Positions 53,749 to 62,357 of a DNA stretch of 64,000 nt are shown here, one piece after another. Below the pieces are notes generated by a model. It was not told the origin of the DNA. It saw nothing but the letters and a program-made list of their open reading frames with translations, and ran no database searches. How positions within the stretch are numbered: the first letter of the stretch is position 1; each line of letters starts with the position of its first letter. The stretch lies in the NCBI RefSeq assembly GCF_003171675.1, contig NZ_QFZQ01000001.1:124001-188000 (forward strand), written 5' to 3'. Source of the stretch: Reichenbachiella versicolor (GTDB lineage: Bacteria > Bacteroidota > Bacteroidia > Cytophagales > Cyclobacteriaceae). The position numbers and the translations under genes are program-made.

Positions 53749-54120
53749 ATGAAGAGTTTAAAGAATATTTTAACGATTGTATTAGGAGTATTATTTGTAG
53801 TTTTTGGTCTAAACGGATTTTTACATTTCATGCCTATGCCAGAGGTAGGACCAGAGGCAGGTGCTTTTCTAGGTGCGATTGGTAGTACTGGGGTTTTGTT
53901 TCCATTGATTTCTATTGTTGAAGTAGCTGTAGGAGTTATGCTAGTGACTCGTAAATTTGTACCATTTGCACTTGTATTAATATTTCCAATTTTATTTGGG
54001 GCAACTATTTTTCATGCTACACTGGATATGGGCGGAATTTTACCTGCACTTGTTTTTTGGATCTTAAACATTGTTTTGTTGGTGCTAAATAGATCTAGCT
54101 ATAAGGCTCTATTTGCATAA
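53749..54120 (+). CDS. DoxX-family membrane protein
   Basis: I use the ATG at 53749 (123 residues), which follows a CAGAAG and places the first membrane helix at the N-terminus; a longer frame starts at 53710. Four membrane helices are evident, with FVVFGLNGFLHFMPMP, STGVLFPLISIVEVAVGVML, and LVFWILNIVLLVLN. DoxX-like proteins are small inner-membrane proteins linked to redox or thiol stress. The DsbA-like gene follows after 12 bp. Confidence 0.82.
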   Translation: MKSLKNILTIVLGVLFVVFGLNGFLHFMPMPEVGPEAGAFLGAIGSTGVLFPLISIVEVAVGVMLVTRKFVPFALVLIFPILFGATIFHATLDMGGILPALVFWILNIVLLVLNRSSYKALFA

Positions 54121-54132
54121 CTATCCAATATC

Positions 54133-54861
54133 ATGTCTTTGATGTGGAATAAGTTTAAAGAAGTGTTAGTTGTGACAGTATTGTCAGCAACAGCACTTTC
54201 TTGTATTGGTCAATCAGACAATAGCAGAGTTATAAAACGAGAGAAAATGAAAGTCATATACATCATGGATCCACAGTGTGGATGGTGCTACGGAAATAGT
54301 AGTAACATCAAGTCTCTATACCAAGAGTATGGAGATAAGTTGGAATTCGAGTTATTAGTGGGAGGAATGTGGCTTGGACCAAATGCTCCTAAAGGAGGAG
54401 AGGGACTTAGTGGTTTTCTACAAACTCATGCTCCTAGAATGTCTCAGACTACGGGAGCACAGGTTGGTCAGGCCTATTATGATTTGGCGAAAGATCCATC
54501 ATACACCTTTAGCAGTCTTGAACCTTCAGCGGCTATAGTAGCAGTCAGACAAATAGCTCCGGATAAGCTTTTTGAGTTTGTTGGTTTGGTTCAGAAAGCA
54601 TTGATACTGGATGGTAAGAGGCTTGATAAACAGGAAACATACCAGCAGATTGTTGAACAACTTTCAATTGACTATTCTACTTTTCAAAAAGTGTGGATGA
54701 CTGAGTCTAATGTTCAAGAAACTATTCAAGAGTTTAAAAGAGCAGGTTCAATGGCTTCTGGGTTTCCAACTTTGTTAGTCGAGACAGCGGTCGGAACACA
54801 TCCTCTTGCAGCTGGATATTTCGATTTGAATCAAATGAAATCTAAGTTGGATTCTTTGTAG
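54133..54861 (+). CDS. DsbA-family thiol oxidoreductase lipoprotein
   Basis: 242 residues. The N-terminus is lipoprotein-like (ATALSC, Cys24), followed by a DsbA/FrnE-type thioredoxin domain with active-site CGWC at residues 49-52 in MDPQCGWCYGN and a large helical insertion (about 80-200, e.g. PSAAIVAVRQIAPDKLFEF). GFPTLLVETAVGTHPLAAGY carries the cis-proline. It probably handles disulfides or glutathione-type reactions in the envelope. It lies in an operon-like pair with DoxX. Confidence 0.82.
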   Translation: MSLMWNKFKEVLVVTVLSATALSCIGQSDNSRVIKREKMKVIYIMDPQCGWCYGNSSNIKSLYQEYGDKLEFELLVGGMWLGPNAPKGGEGLSGFLQTHAPRMSQTTGAQVGQAYYDLAKDPSYTFSSLEPSAAIVAVRQIAPDKLFEFVGLVQKALILDGKRLDKQETYQQIVEQLSIDYSTFQKVWMTESNVQETIQEFKRAGSMASGFPTLLVETAVGTHPLAAGYFDLNQMKSKLDSL

Positions 54862-54970
54862 CAGTTATTTGACGGTATAAAACATGTGTAACCTTTTCAT
54901 AGGTGTCTTGAATAAGTAGTTCCTTTTTAAAGGGTAATCTGGATTTAAAATCTAAATTCGAGTTTTACTA

Positions 54971-55897
54971 ATGAATAGGGTAGTGAATTATCAACAATGC
55001 ATCAAAGAGTCTTATCAATATGTCAAAAATTTACCATCAAAAGGAGCTTTAGCTGACTATATCCCTGAGCTTGCTAGAGTAGATGATTCGAAGTTTGGGG
55101 CCTACATGACTAACCTTGATGGTGAGGATTTTGGAATAGGTGACGACTTGGAAAAGTTTTCTATTCAAAGTATCTCTAAGGTGTTGACTTTGACAATGGC
55201 CTATCAAAAATTAGGTGAGAAAATATGGGAAAGAGTAGATGTAGAGCCGTCTGGGGCAAAGTTTGATTCACTCATTTTATTGGATACTAATAAAGGAATT
55301 CCTAGAAATCCGTTTATTAATTCTGGGGCTATCGTAGTGTGCGATATACTTGTTTCTCAGCTTGGTGATCCTAAGAAGGAGTTTTTACAGTTTGTAAGGG
55401 ATTTGGCAGACTTACCCGAGTTAGAATATTCAAAAGAAATAGCCTCCTCTGAAAAGTCATGTGGTTATAGAAATGTGGCTCTGTGTAACTATATCAAGTC
55501 TTTTGGTAACATAGAAAATGATCCGTCAGAGGTATTGGATTTCTACTTTTTGGCTTGTTCGCTGATGATGACTTGCCAAGAGTTATCGCAATGTTTTGGT
55601 TTTTTGGCTAATAGAGGAAGAAGGATAGCTGATGGTAAGAAGATAGTGTCTTCAAGTCAGTCCAAGCGCCTCAATGCTTTAATGATGACTTGTGGCTTTT
55701 ATGATGAGTCTGGCGAGTTCGCGTTTGGAGTGGGACTTCCAGGCAAAAGTGGAGTAGGAGGAGGAATAGTAGCAGTATATCCTAAGAACTACACCTTCGC
55801 AGTTTGGAGCCCCAAGCTAAATCTTAAAGGTAATTCCTACCTGGGAATGAAATTCTTGGAAGACTTCACCACAAGGTCGGAATTGACCATATTTTGA
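54971..55897 (+). CDS. glsA: Glutaminase
   Basis: 308 residues, usual length for the serine-dependent beta-lactamase-like glutaminase. Landmarks are the KGALADYIPELARVD N-terminus, the catalytic FSIQSISKVLTL with the SxxK serine and lysine, EPSGAKFDSLILLDTNKGIP, NPFINSGAIV, and KSGVGGGIVAVYP near the end. It converts glutamine to glutamate and ammonia in the cytosol. Single gene, convergent with thiD. Confidence 0.95.
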   Translation: MNRVVNYQQCIKESYQYVKNLPSKGALADYIPELARVDDSKFGAYMTNLDGEDFGIGDDLEKFSIQSISKVLTLTMAYQKLGEKIWERVDVEPSGAKFDSLILLDTNKGIPRNPFINSGAIVVCDILVSQLGDPKKEFLQFVRDLADLPELEYSKEIASSEKSCGYRNVALCNYIKSFGNIENDPSEVLDFYFLACSLMMTCQELSQCFGFLANRGRRIADGKKIVSSSQSKRLNALMMTCGFYDESGEFAFGVGLPGKSGVGGGIVAVYPKNYTFAVWSPKLNLKGNSYLGMKFLEDFTTRSELTIF

Positions 55898-55936
55898 TTG
55901 ACTAGAAATTAGAGTAAAAGGGGCTAAGCAAAGGAA

Positions 55937-56743
55937 TTATTCCAAACCAAAATGGTTTATTGGACCATTTCCTTTACCTAATATTTTGTCTTTGCCATCA
56001 TTGATCGCTTGGTTAATATACTGACAACCTTTTCTTACTGCATTTTCTAAACTATCTCCTTGACTAAGGAAAGTTGCTATGCTCGATGATAAACTACAAC
56101 CAGTGCCATGCGTATTTTTCGTGTCTATTCTAGGGTTTTGGAATAAGTAAGTTCTATCACTTTTGTATTCGAATAACACATCAAACATTTGTTCCGTAGA
56201 TTCATCCAAATGACCTCCTTTTAAAAGGACTGATGTTTTAAATGCTGTTCCGATTTCCTTAGCTGTTGATTCGGCATTGTTATTATCAACCGAGTGTCCA
56301 ATTAATATTTCAGCTTCTTTACTGTTGGGAGTAACCAGTGAAGCTTGTGGTAAGATATGTTTTAAGCAATTTATGGCATTGTCTGTGATTAAGTTGTCAC
56401 CAGAAGTGGCAACCATTACTGGATCAATGACAATGTTGGGTGCTTTGTATTCTTTAAGTTTTGAAGATATCGTTTTAATGACTTCGCATGAATGTAGCAT
56501 ACCAATTTTGACTGCGTCAAAGTGGATGTCACTGAAAACAGCATCTAGTTGTTTCTCTATATGATCTATTGGGATAGCATGTATGTCTGTTACGCCTTGA
56601 GTATTTTGGGCTGTAGTGGCAGTGATGACACTAGCAGCATATCCACCACATGCAGATATACTTTTTATGTCTGCTTGGATTCCCGCGCATCCACCTGAAT
56701 CACTTCCAGCAATCGTTAGGACACTTTTGTAAGGTGTTTTCAT
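55937..56743 (-). CDS. thiD: Hydroxymethylpyrimidine/phosphomethylpyrimidine kinase
   Basis: 268 residues from the ATG at 56743, which overlaps the tenA stop as ATGA, indicating translational coupling. Landmarks: LTIAGSDSGGCAGIQADIK at the pyrimidine site, VIDPVMVATSGDNL, and NTHGTGCSLSSSIATFLSQG at the ATP/anion hole. The enzyme phosphorylates HMP and HMP-phosphate for thiamine synthesis. With tenA it forms a salvage pair that can rebuild thiamine from degraded thiamine pyrimidine. I see no TPP riboswitch ahead of the operon. Confidence 0.94.
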   Translation of the reverse strand: MKTPYKSVLTIAGSDSGGCAGIQADIKSISACGGYAASVITATTAQNTQGVTDIHAIPIDHIEKQLDAVFSDIHFDAVKIGMLHSCEVIKTISSKLKEYKAPNIVIDPVMVATSGDNLITDNAINCLKHILPQASLVTPNSKEAEILIGHSVDNNNAESTAKEIGTAFKTSVLLKGGHLDESTEQMFDVLFEYKSDRTYLFQNPRIDTKNTHGTGCSLSSSIATFLSQGDSLENAVRKGCQYINQAINDGKDKILGKGNGPINHFGLE

Positions 56744-57393
56744 ATTTTCCAAGCTTCTTTAATGTATGCACTGTCCCAAAACATCCATTCTAATTTGGAT
56801 GCCTTTTCAAAAGCTTCATTCATTTTGTCAATAGTCTCAGGTGAAGCACTAGCTGCAAATTTGTTAGTAATGTCAATCGCACTTTGAACTGAGTTTGCAA
56901 ACTCTTCACCTCCGTAAGTGTCGATCCAGTCTTGGTAAGGATTGTTTTCTTTGTTGCTTTGGTTTTCAAGAATGTAGTCCCCCACTTGTTTGTAAATCGT
57001 AAAACAAGGTAGTACAGCTGCTAGACCTTCTTCAAGAGGTTTGGTATGGGCCATTCGAGAAAGGTAACTGATGTATAACTCACAGGTGATTGAAGCTTCA
57101 TCTGTGGTTATTTCTTCTTTTAAAAAGTGTTGGTGCAAGGCATTTTCTACATTGATTATTCCAGTCGCTGAATCTAGAAAAAATTGAATGTCATTATCAT
57201 CAGAACACTTGATGCCGATTTGCGCTAAGACTTTTTTGTATTCAGCTAAGTAAATCGTGTCTTGATTGATGTAGAAATTGAATACTTCTTTCGGAAGCGT
57301 TCCTGCCATCAATTCTTTAATGAAGACATGCTCTTTTATTTGTTTTAAAATGGGTTCCGTTTTTACGCTTACTTCTTCGTACCAGCTAGACAT
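56740..57393 (-). CDS. tenA: Thiaminase II / aminopyrimidine aminohydrolase
   Basis: I take the ATG at 57393 (217 residues); earlier in-frame codons add 8 residues without conservation. The TenA fold is all-helical, with landmarks HVFIKELMAGTLPKEVFNFY, IYLAEYKKVLAQIG, AAVLPCFTIYKQVG (carrying the likely catalytic cysteine) and EWMFWDSAYIKEAW at the end with an active-site glutamate. It salvages the pyrimidine part of thiamine. Coupled to thiD. The gap 57418-57705 upstream has no convincing gene; a G7 run lies at 57678-57684. Confidence 0.93.
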   Translation of the reverse strand: MSSWYEEVSVKTEPILKQIKEHVFIKELMAGTLPKEVFNFYINQDTIYLAEYKKVLAQIGIKCSDDNDIQFFLDSATGIINVENALHQHFLKEEITTDEASITCELYISYLSRMAHTKPLEEGLAAVLPCFTIYKQVGDYILENQSNKENNPYQDWIDTYGGEEFANSVQSAIDITNKFAASASPETIDKMNEAFEKASKLEWMFWDSAYIKEAWKI

Positions 57394-57705
57394 ATTATTT
57401 GTATTGATTGGGTTCACTATAGTTGGTAAAACAACTGGTTTTCAACTACTCATTGTTTCTCTTGGATAAGAAGACTCAAATAGAAAGTGAAAGCCATTTG
57501 TCTATATTGCTATGATCATTTTTTTTCGAAAATAGCTATAACGAAATAGAAACCAACAATGCAATCTATTGGTATCTTGTTTTTAGTCTTTACAACGACT
57601 AAGCGTAGTCAGTTAGCCAAAGAAGAACTGAATAGATTTTTCTATGTCAAGGATTTCTCCTAAGTACCAAGTATTTTAAAGGGGGGGCTTGAATACTTTT
57701 TTGAA

Positions 57706-58431
57706 TCAATTAATAAGAGTATAAGACACGTAGTCGCGAAAATTATTGGGTTTATTTTTTACTGCTTTACTTATTGGTCTAAGTTTCTCTACTCGATTCT
57801 TATGAAAAGAATATGCGTAAGAAGTGATACTGTTTTTGCAAGTGTATTTAGGGAAACGGATTGGGTCATGTCCATGTAGTGTAAATGATCTAGACTGTTG
57901 GATCACTAATCTATTGAAAGGTACTGGAATCTTTTTACTCTCTTCTGTTCTAAAATCTTCGATGATTAAGTGACCACCATATTCTTCCTCCCAGTCTTTA
58001 TTGAGATAAAAAAATAAGTTAAGATTTCGAAACCATTCTGGGTGTTTGGGGTGATAGTTAAAGTCTAAATTCATGTCCAAGCAGCTACCTGCTTTTGTTT
58101 GACTCAGACCACCGCCATGATAAGTTGGATCTATGAATACTGATTCATTAGACACAAAGCTCAAAAATTCCTGAAATCTATCCGAATTGAGTTCTTTGTA
58201 AAACAACTGATATATCTCTGAATTGATTTCACAGTGTTTTTTTTCAAATTTATCTCTAGAAAATACGTTATTTCTACTTCTAAGGTAGTCTTTAGGAAGC
58301 TGGTTGAAAAGAGCTTCAGCATCATCTTGTCTACAGAAATCATCAATCACCAAATAAGGAAATGGTTTTGCTAGGAGGAATTCTTCGCGAAATATTTCTT
58401 TATTCTTTTCGAGCTGGTTGAAATCTATCAT
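57706..58431 (-). CDS. 2OG-Fe(II) oxygenase-like protein with substituted iron ligand
   Basis: Start at ATG 58431 (241 residues); a TTG is 9 bp upstream. The layout is that of prolyl-4-hydroxylase-like dioxygenases acting on proteins or small molecules: KPFPYLVIDDF at the N-terminus, LDMNLDFNYHP at the first ligand region, RNLNLFFYLNKDWEEEYGGH for the core strands, and FTLHGHDP for the distal histidine. The family motif HxDF reads NLDF here (Asn121-Leu-Asp123), so one of three iron ligands is missing. It may use a different histidine (His127) or be inactive. Single gene. Confidence 0.75.
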   Translation of the reverse strand: MIDFNQLEKNKEIFREEFLLAKPFPYLVIDDFCRQDDAEALFNQLPKDYLRSRNNVFSRDKFEKKHCEINSEIYQLFYKELNSDRFQEFLSFVSNESVFIDPTYHGGGLSQTKAGSCLDMNLDFNYHPKHPEWFRNLNLFFYLNKDWEEEYGGHLIIEDFRTEESKKIPVPFNRLVIQQSRSFTLHGHDPIRFPKYTCKNSITSYAYSFHKNRVEKLRPISKAVKNKPNNFRDYVSYTLIN

Positions 58432-58683
58432 GATAGTCAAATTAAGAAATTAGATGTAAGATTTTACTACGGGGATCACTGAATTAAACAACTGAGTGAA
58501 GCGCTTAGTTATATAGTAAAGAGTTGAAATTTATGTTAATTAGATGCCTAGAAAGCCAATATTGGGTATTTCTAGTAGCTATTCAATATCAGACAAAAAT
58601 TGTAGTTGTGAATAGGATACATGTTCAACGGGAATATTTAGTTTGATCGATAGCTCACAACTGATCTGTTGACTTAGTTTATG

Positions 58684-59607
58684 CTAAGTAGCTGTTTTTT
58701 TATATGTTGATACTGTAATATATGCAGCTTTAGTAAATGGATTTTTACCAGCAGCTCCAATATAATTTAAAGTGATCTGGTGACGATATTCTTTGACATC
58801 TTCTACCCAGATTTCGCCTTCTGACAGCGTAATATTGTTTTTGAGTAAATGTGGGCTGGAACTAGAATTTTCTATGTCTTTTAGATTAATAGTTATTGAG
58901 TTCTTATCAAGGGATTTTACACCTATTCTGAGCCTATCATTAAACTCAATGTAGTAACCTTTTTTAACCCATTTAGTCTCTGGCGTACCTATGAGTATGT
59001 AATCTATTTCTTTACTTACTATTACTGTAGGAGTAGTTGCTTTCTGCAAAGAATCAATGTTACTTCCAAGGTTTATGATCTCTGTCTCGGGAGCAATAGT
59101 CTGTTCTTCATTTTTAAGATCATCAATACTCTTTTCTGGTTCAATTATTTGTTTTGATTCATCTTCATCTCTTTTTTCCTCAAAGTCTCTTATTTGCTGA
59201 GCGCTCAACTTACCCTTTATGAGATTTATTTCTTTTGACTCTTGAGTTTTTGCTTTACTGGCTTCTTCCCGAATTTTTAGAGCTTTTTTACGAACTATTT
59301 TTTCTTGAATTTCTTTTTTGATTTCGGGAGTAGTGACAAAAGTGAGAATATATTCTAGATATTTTATTTCACTATTCACTACTTCTTCTCCGATATCAGA
59401 TGTGACTACTTCTAAGAATCGAGCATCCGCTTCGAGTCTTTTGATTTTGAGTTCTGTAGTTTGGGTTTCGTGATTTATTTCAAGCTCTGTACTTTGGATT
59501 TTTTCGTTAATGAAAATTCCCGTGAAGCCTAATCCAATAGTTCCAATGAGCCACTTGAATAGTTCGAAAAGTTGATTAGATAATTTTGAGTCTTTGTTTT
59601 CTGACAT
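58684..59607 (-). CDS. Membrane-anchored coiled-coil hypothetical protein, 307 aa
   Basis: No family recognised. One membrane helix near the N-terminus (about 17-34: WLIGTIGLGFTGIFIN), then a long charged coiled-coil part (about 37-165) rich in Glu and Lys, a flexible linker with PETEIINLGSN, and a C-terminal beta-rich domain (about 195-305). It looks like an anchored scaffold or a small effector sensor. Some defence-linked proteins have similar build, but nothing here shows that role. Confidence 0.6.
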   Translation of the reverse strand: MSENKDSKLSNQLFELFKWLIGTIGLGFTGIFINEKIQSTELEINHETQTTELKIKRLEADARFLEVVTSDIGEEVVNSEIKYLEYILTFVTTPEIKKEIQEKIVRKKALKIREEASKAKTQESKEINLIKGKLSAQQIRDFEEKRDEDESKQIIEPEKSIDDLKNEEQTIAPETEIINLGSNIDSLQKATTPTVIVSKEIDYILIGTPETKWVKKGYYIEFNDRLRIGVKSLDKNSITINLKDIENSSSSPHLLKNNITLSEGEIWVEDVKEYRHQITLNYIGAAGKNPFTKAAYITVSTYKKTAT

Positions 59608-59764
59608 GAGATCTGGTTAATTGAAATTAAGTATTGCACTTAATGCTTGTTAGTGAGAGCGAAAGTAATTGATAAGATTTATACCACAAAACTGTATTTG
59701 ATAAGGTTATTTTAATTCGCGGACAGAGCAATAAAATTGACATGTTATCTCCCTAAAATGAAAG

Positions 59765-59801
59765 TCCCTGACTCAGGCTATGTTAAACACTGAATCAGAG
59801 A
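59765..59801 (-). terminator. Terminator after the flavoprotein gene
   Basis: On the minus strand TCTCTGATTCAG pairs with CTGAGTCAGGGA (59801-59790 with 59776-59765) over 12 positions including two G-U pairs, followed by CTTTCATTTT. It separates the flavoprotein from the coiled-coil gene downstream. Confidence 0.55.
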
Positions 59802-59835
59802 CCTAGGAGGTTTATATTATTTAGTCGCCCTTAGT

Positions 59836-61881
59836 TTACATAGTAGCTACAGTTTCCTTTGAAGCGCTTTTCTTCTCTCTATCTTTTGCAAAGAGATCTC
59901 TACATGTAGATAGATATTTAGCTAGGAATGCGTCGTACTGTGTTTTATACTTCAGGTCGTTGAACATTAGTCTACTCCATCCAAATTTTCTACCCAGTAC
60001 TGTTACCAACAAAGTCAAAGACAGAGCTGATAAAGGAGCAATGAAACTTGGGAAAGCAATAGTGCCAGCTATTCCTAGAAGTAGAATCAAATTTTGATAG
60101 CCATGAAGAGGTATTGCACGTGATTGAATCATACCCACAAATGGATTTAATAACTGTACTGCTATCAACGGTACTTTAGCATACCAAGGTATTGGTAGTA
60201 GGCTAAAAAGTAATACGCAGTTGAGCTGAATCAATAAGTAATTGGATATGTATTGTTTGATCAGTTTAAATCCATTGTGTTCTTTCCATACTTTTTGGAA
60301 CATCTCTTCCATACCTTCTACCTTATATCGACCAGACCTTCTATAGGTGTAGGCAATATTAGGAGCGATAAAGAATTGTAGTACATCTTTGATAGATCGA
60401 CAGTCTGACAACTTAGGATTGATACCTATAACCTGAGCAACGTCTTCTGTGAAAAATCCTGCATGAACTAAGTGGTCTTTAGGTCTAACGTCTTTCGTAG
60501 TGTAGTATGCTCTGTTATATTTTTCTATCCTTTCCTCTAGGTTGTCGAATATCTGAGAGTGAAAGTCTTCTTCAGTGACCAACTTGTGTGTCAGTAGACA
60601 TTGCATCTCAGCAAGGTTAACTAGTCCACCTGTAGTAGGACGCGTATATCCTATTTCGTATACATTGTTAAGCTCTCGTGGTACTACACCTAGATAAGTA
60701 TTTCTGTGTTCGTAGTTATAAAGCGCTTCTTCTCCGTTTTCGTCAATGTAAGTGATAGGAGGTAAGTTCGGTCTTTCATTGTCTCCCTCGATCAGGAAGT
60801 CATATTTGATAGTTTCACCATTGCTGGTAAATGTTTTATTAGCCTCATCTATAGTAGTATCTGCCTTGCCCCATAGTTTCACCATTCCTTTTTCTACGAA
60901 TAGTGCTATGTCATTGAGTCGATAGCCTCTCTCTATGTTTTGTTTTAGGTCTTTGCCTCCGAAAAGCTTTTCATACGCATCTACAGGCCAGTATTTTACA
61001 GTGATGAATCCATTGGCAAATCCACTTTTTTCTTTTCTCTCAAAGTCGCGCATAAACATACCTATACGATCACTGAGTGGATACTTGATGGTAAAATTGC
61101 TTCCGAAAAACAGCTTGCCGATGAATCGAGGAAATATCCCAGCTTTCAGTGCACCTAATCCAGTCAATAAGTTTTCATATAGGAAAGTGGAGATTTTTCT
61201 AATGTTGTGAAACTCTAGTTGCTCCAAGGTATATGAGACACCGTTATAAAAGCATAACTTATCTAGACAAACAAAACCATTTGTAATCAGATGGATATTG
61301 CAGTTTCTTGGGATCAGTTTTGAAACCATGAGGTTAGCTGAATCTCCAAAAACATTGAAAGCAACCGTTTTACCTTCAGCCGCATCATAGTCAAATTTAT
61401 TTAGAGACTTATGTATCAACCTCTTAAAAGCAGTAGCGAAAATCAGATGCTTAGTTTTATAAGCTCTTCCGGCCTCTGTGTATACTAGAGAGTGATCTTT
61501 AAAATTCTTCACTTCAGAGACAAAGTCTTTAATGACATCTGACTTGTAATCCTTGAAGTGCTTTCTCTGAAAATCCAAGAATTCTTGAGAGGTAGGGTAA
61601 CGGTCTTTAATGCTTTGATCAGTTAGTTCGAAAGAATACATGCTTGTATGTACACTACTTACTAAATCAAAATCTAATCGATCTTCATTTTCGAATCTCT
61701 CCCAGACAGAATTGCCATCAGATATGATGGTGTATTTTTTTCCATCATTTCTTAATTCTCTCAATAGAGGGATGATTGTTAGGCCAAAACCGACGATCAG
61801 TATCTCGGTCTCCTCGTGTTTTTTTGATGTTGAGTTCAAAGTCACAGTACTTGTTTTAAAATGTAAAAAAAAGTTTATCAC
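59836..61881 (-). CDS. Flavin-dependent monooxygenase-like protein with C-terminal membrane segments
   Basis: 681 residues. The N-terminal dinucleotide fold starts at ILIVGFGLTIIPLLRELR with the GxG pattern, and a second nucleotide-site-like stretch reads KTVAFNVFGDSANLMVSKL. The central part (about 50-450) resembles FAD/NAD(P)-dependent monooxygenases, including YDFLIEGDNERPNLPP. The last ~130 residues (about 555-640) contain several hydrophobic helices (LLIQLNCVLLFSLLPIPWY, LILLLGIAGTIAFP), an unusual membrane tail for this class. The substrate is unknown, perhaps a membrane lipid or pigment. Transcribed alone, with its own terminator. Confidence 0.7.
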   Translation of the reverse strand: MINFFLHFKTSTVTLNSTSKKHEETEILIVGFGLTIIPLLRELRNDGKKYTIISDGNSVWERFENEDRLDFDLVSSVHTSMYSFELTDQSIKDRYPTSQEFLDFQRKHFKDYKSDVIKDFVSEVKNFKDHSLVYTEAGRAYKTKHLIFATAFKRLIHKSLNKFDYDAAEGKTVAFNVFGDSANLMVSKLIPRNCNIHLITNGFVCLDKLCFYNGVSYTLEQLEFHNIRKISTFLYENLLTGLGALKAGIFPRFIGKLFFGSNFTIKYPLSDRIGMFMRDFERKEKSGFANGFITVKYWPVDAYEKLFGGKDLKQNIERGYRLNDIALFVEKGMVKLWGKADTTIDEANKTFTSNGETIKYDFLIEGDNERPNLPPITYIDENGEEALYNYEHRNTYLGVVPRELNNVYEIGYTRPTTGGLVNLAEMQCLLTHKLVTEEDFHSQIFDNLEERIEKYNRAYYTTKDVRPKDHLVHAGFFTEDVAQVIGINPKLSDCRSIKDVLQFFIAPNIAYTYRRSGRYKVEGMEEMFQKVWKEHNGFKLIKQYISNYLLIQLNCVLLFSLLPIPWYAKVPLIAVQLLNPFVGMIQSRAIPLHGYQNLILLLGIAGTIAFPSFIAPLSALSLTLLVTVLGRKFGWSRLMFNDLKYKTQYDAFLAKYLSTCRDLFAKDREKKSASKETVATM

Positions 61882-62357
61882 GATAGCAGATGTATTGGAT
61901 GAACTGCTATTGATCCATGGATACTTTTTCTCAAAAAAATACTGCTGTTAGAATTAATTAGCTAGTGACATAGTCCTAGACATGAACACACAATAAACGT
62001 CTTCATTGTGATTGGTAATCAACTCGCCACCTTAATTCATTTCGATAATTTAAGTAAAAAAATACTGGGACGAAAAAGATAAGCTCCTAAATGAAGGGTG
62101 ATTCATTAAGATTCTTTTAGAAAAGTATGCATCATACTTTTCTTAGTTCAGTTGAAGTTGTTATTCTGGAATTTTCCTATGAGGGCATTTCTTTTTATAA
62201 GTATTTTTTTCAGCCCTTAATGAGTTGTATGCTATTTGTTTTCGCGTCTTTTTGACGAATAATATTACTGGTTTGTCGATTAATTGAATTTATTCTACTT
62301 TTCTAGTATGAAATTGCTTGCTTAAGATCGGTAAATTAGAAATACCCTTTTGGCTTC
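61882..62357. other. 476-bp gene-free stretch between divergent genes
   Basis: It holds the promoter regions of the flavoprotein (minus) and of the TPR sensor (plus). The one clear structure is a perfect 11-bp hairpin, AGAAAAGTATG (62119-62129) with CATACTTTTCT (62133-62143), loop 3 nt. No T-run follows. No open frame or RNA gene recognised. Confidence 0.45.

Noticed and set aside
57394-57540. TPP riboswitch upstream of tenA-thiD
   Set aside because: The conserved CTGAGA and ACCTGA-type blocks are not present on the minus strand before tenA.
57559-57663. 34-codon plus-strand frame between tenA and the oxygenase-like gene
   Set aside because: It has no recognisable motif, lies in a short AT-rich gap, and could occur by chance.
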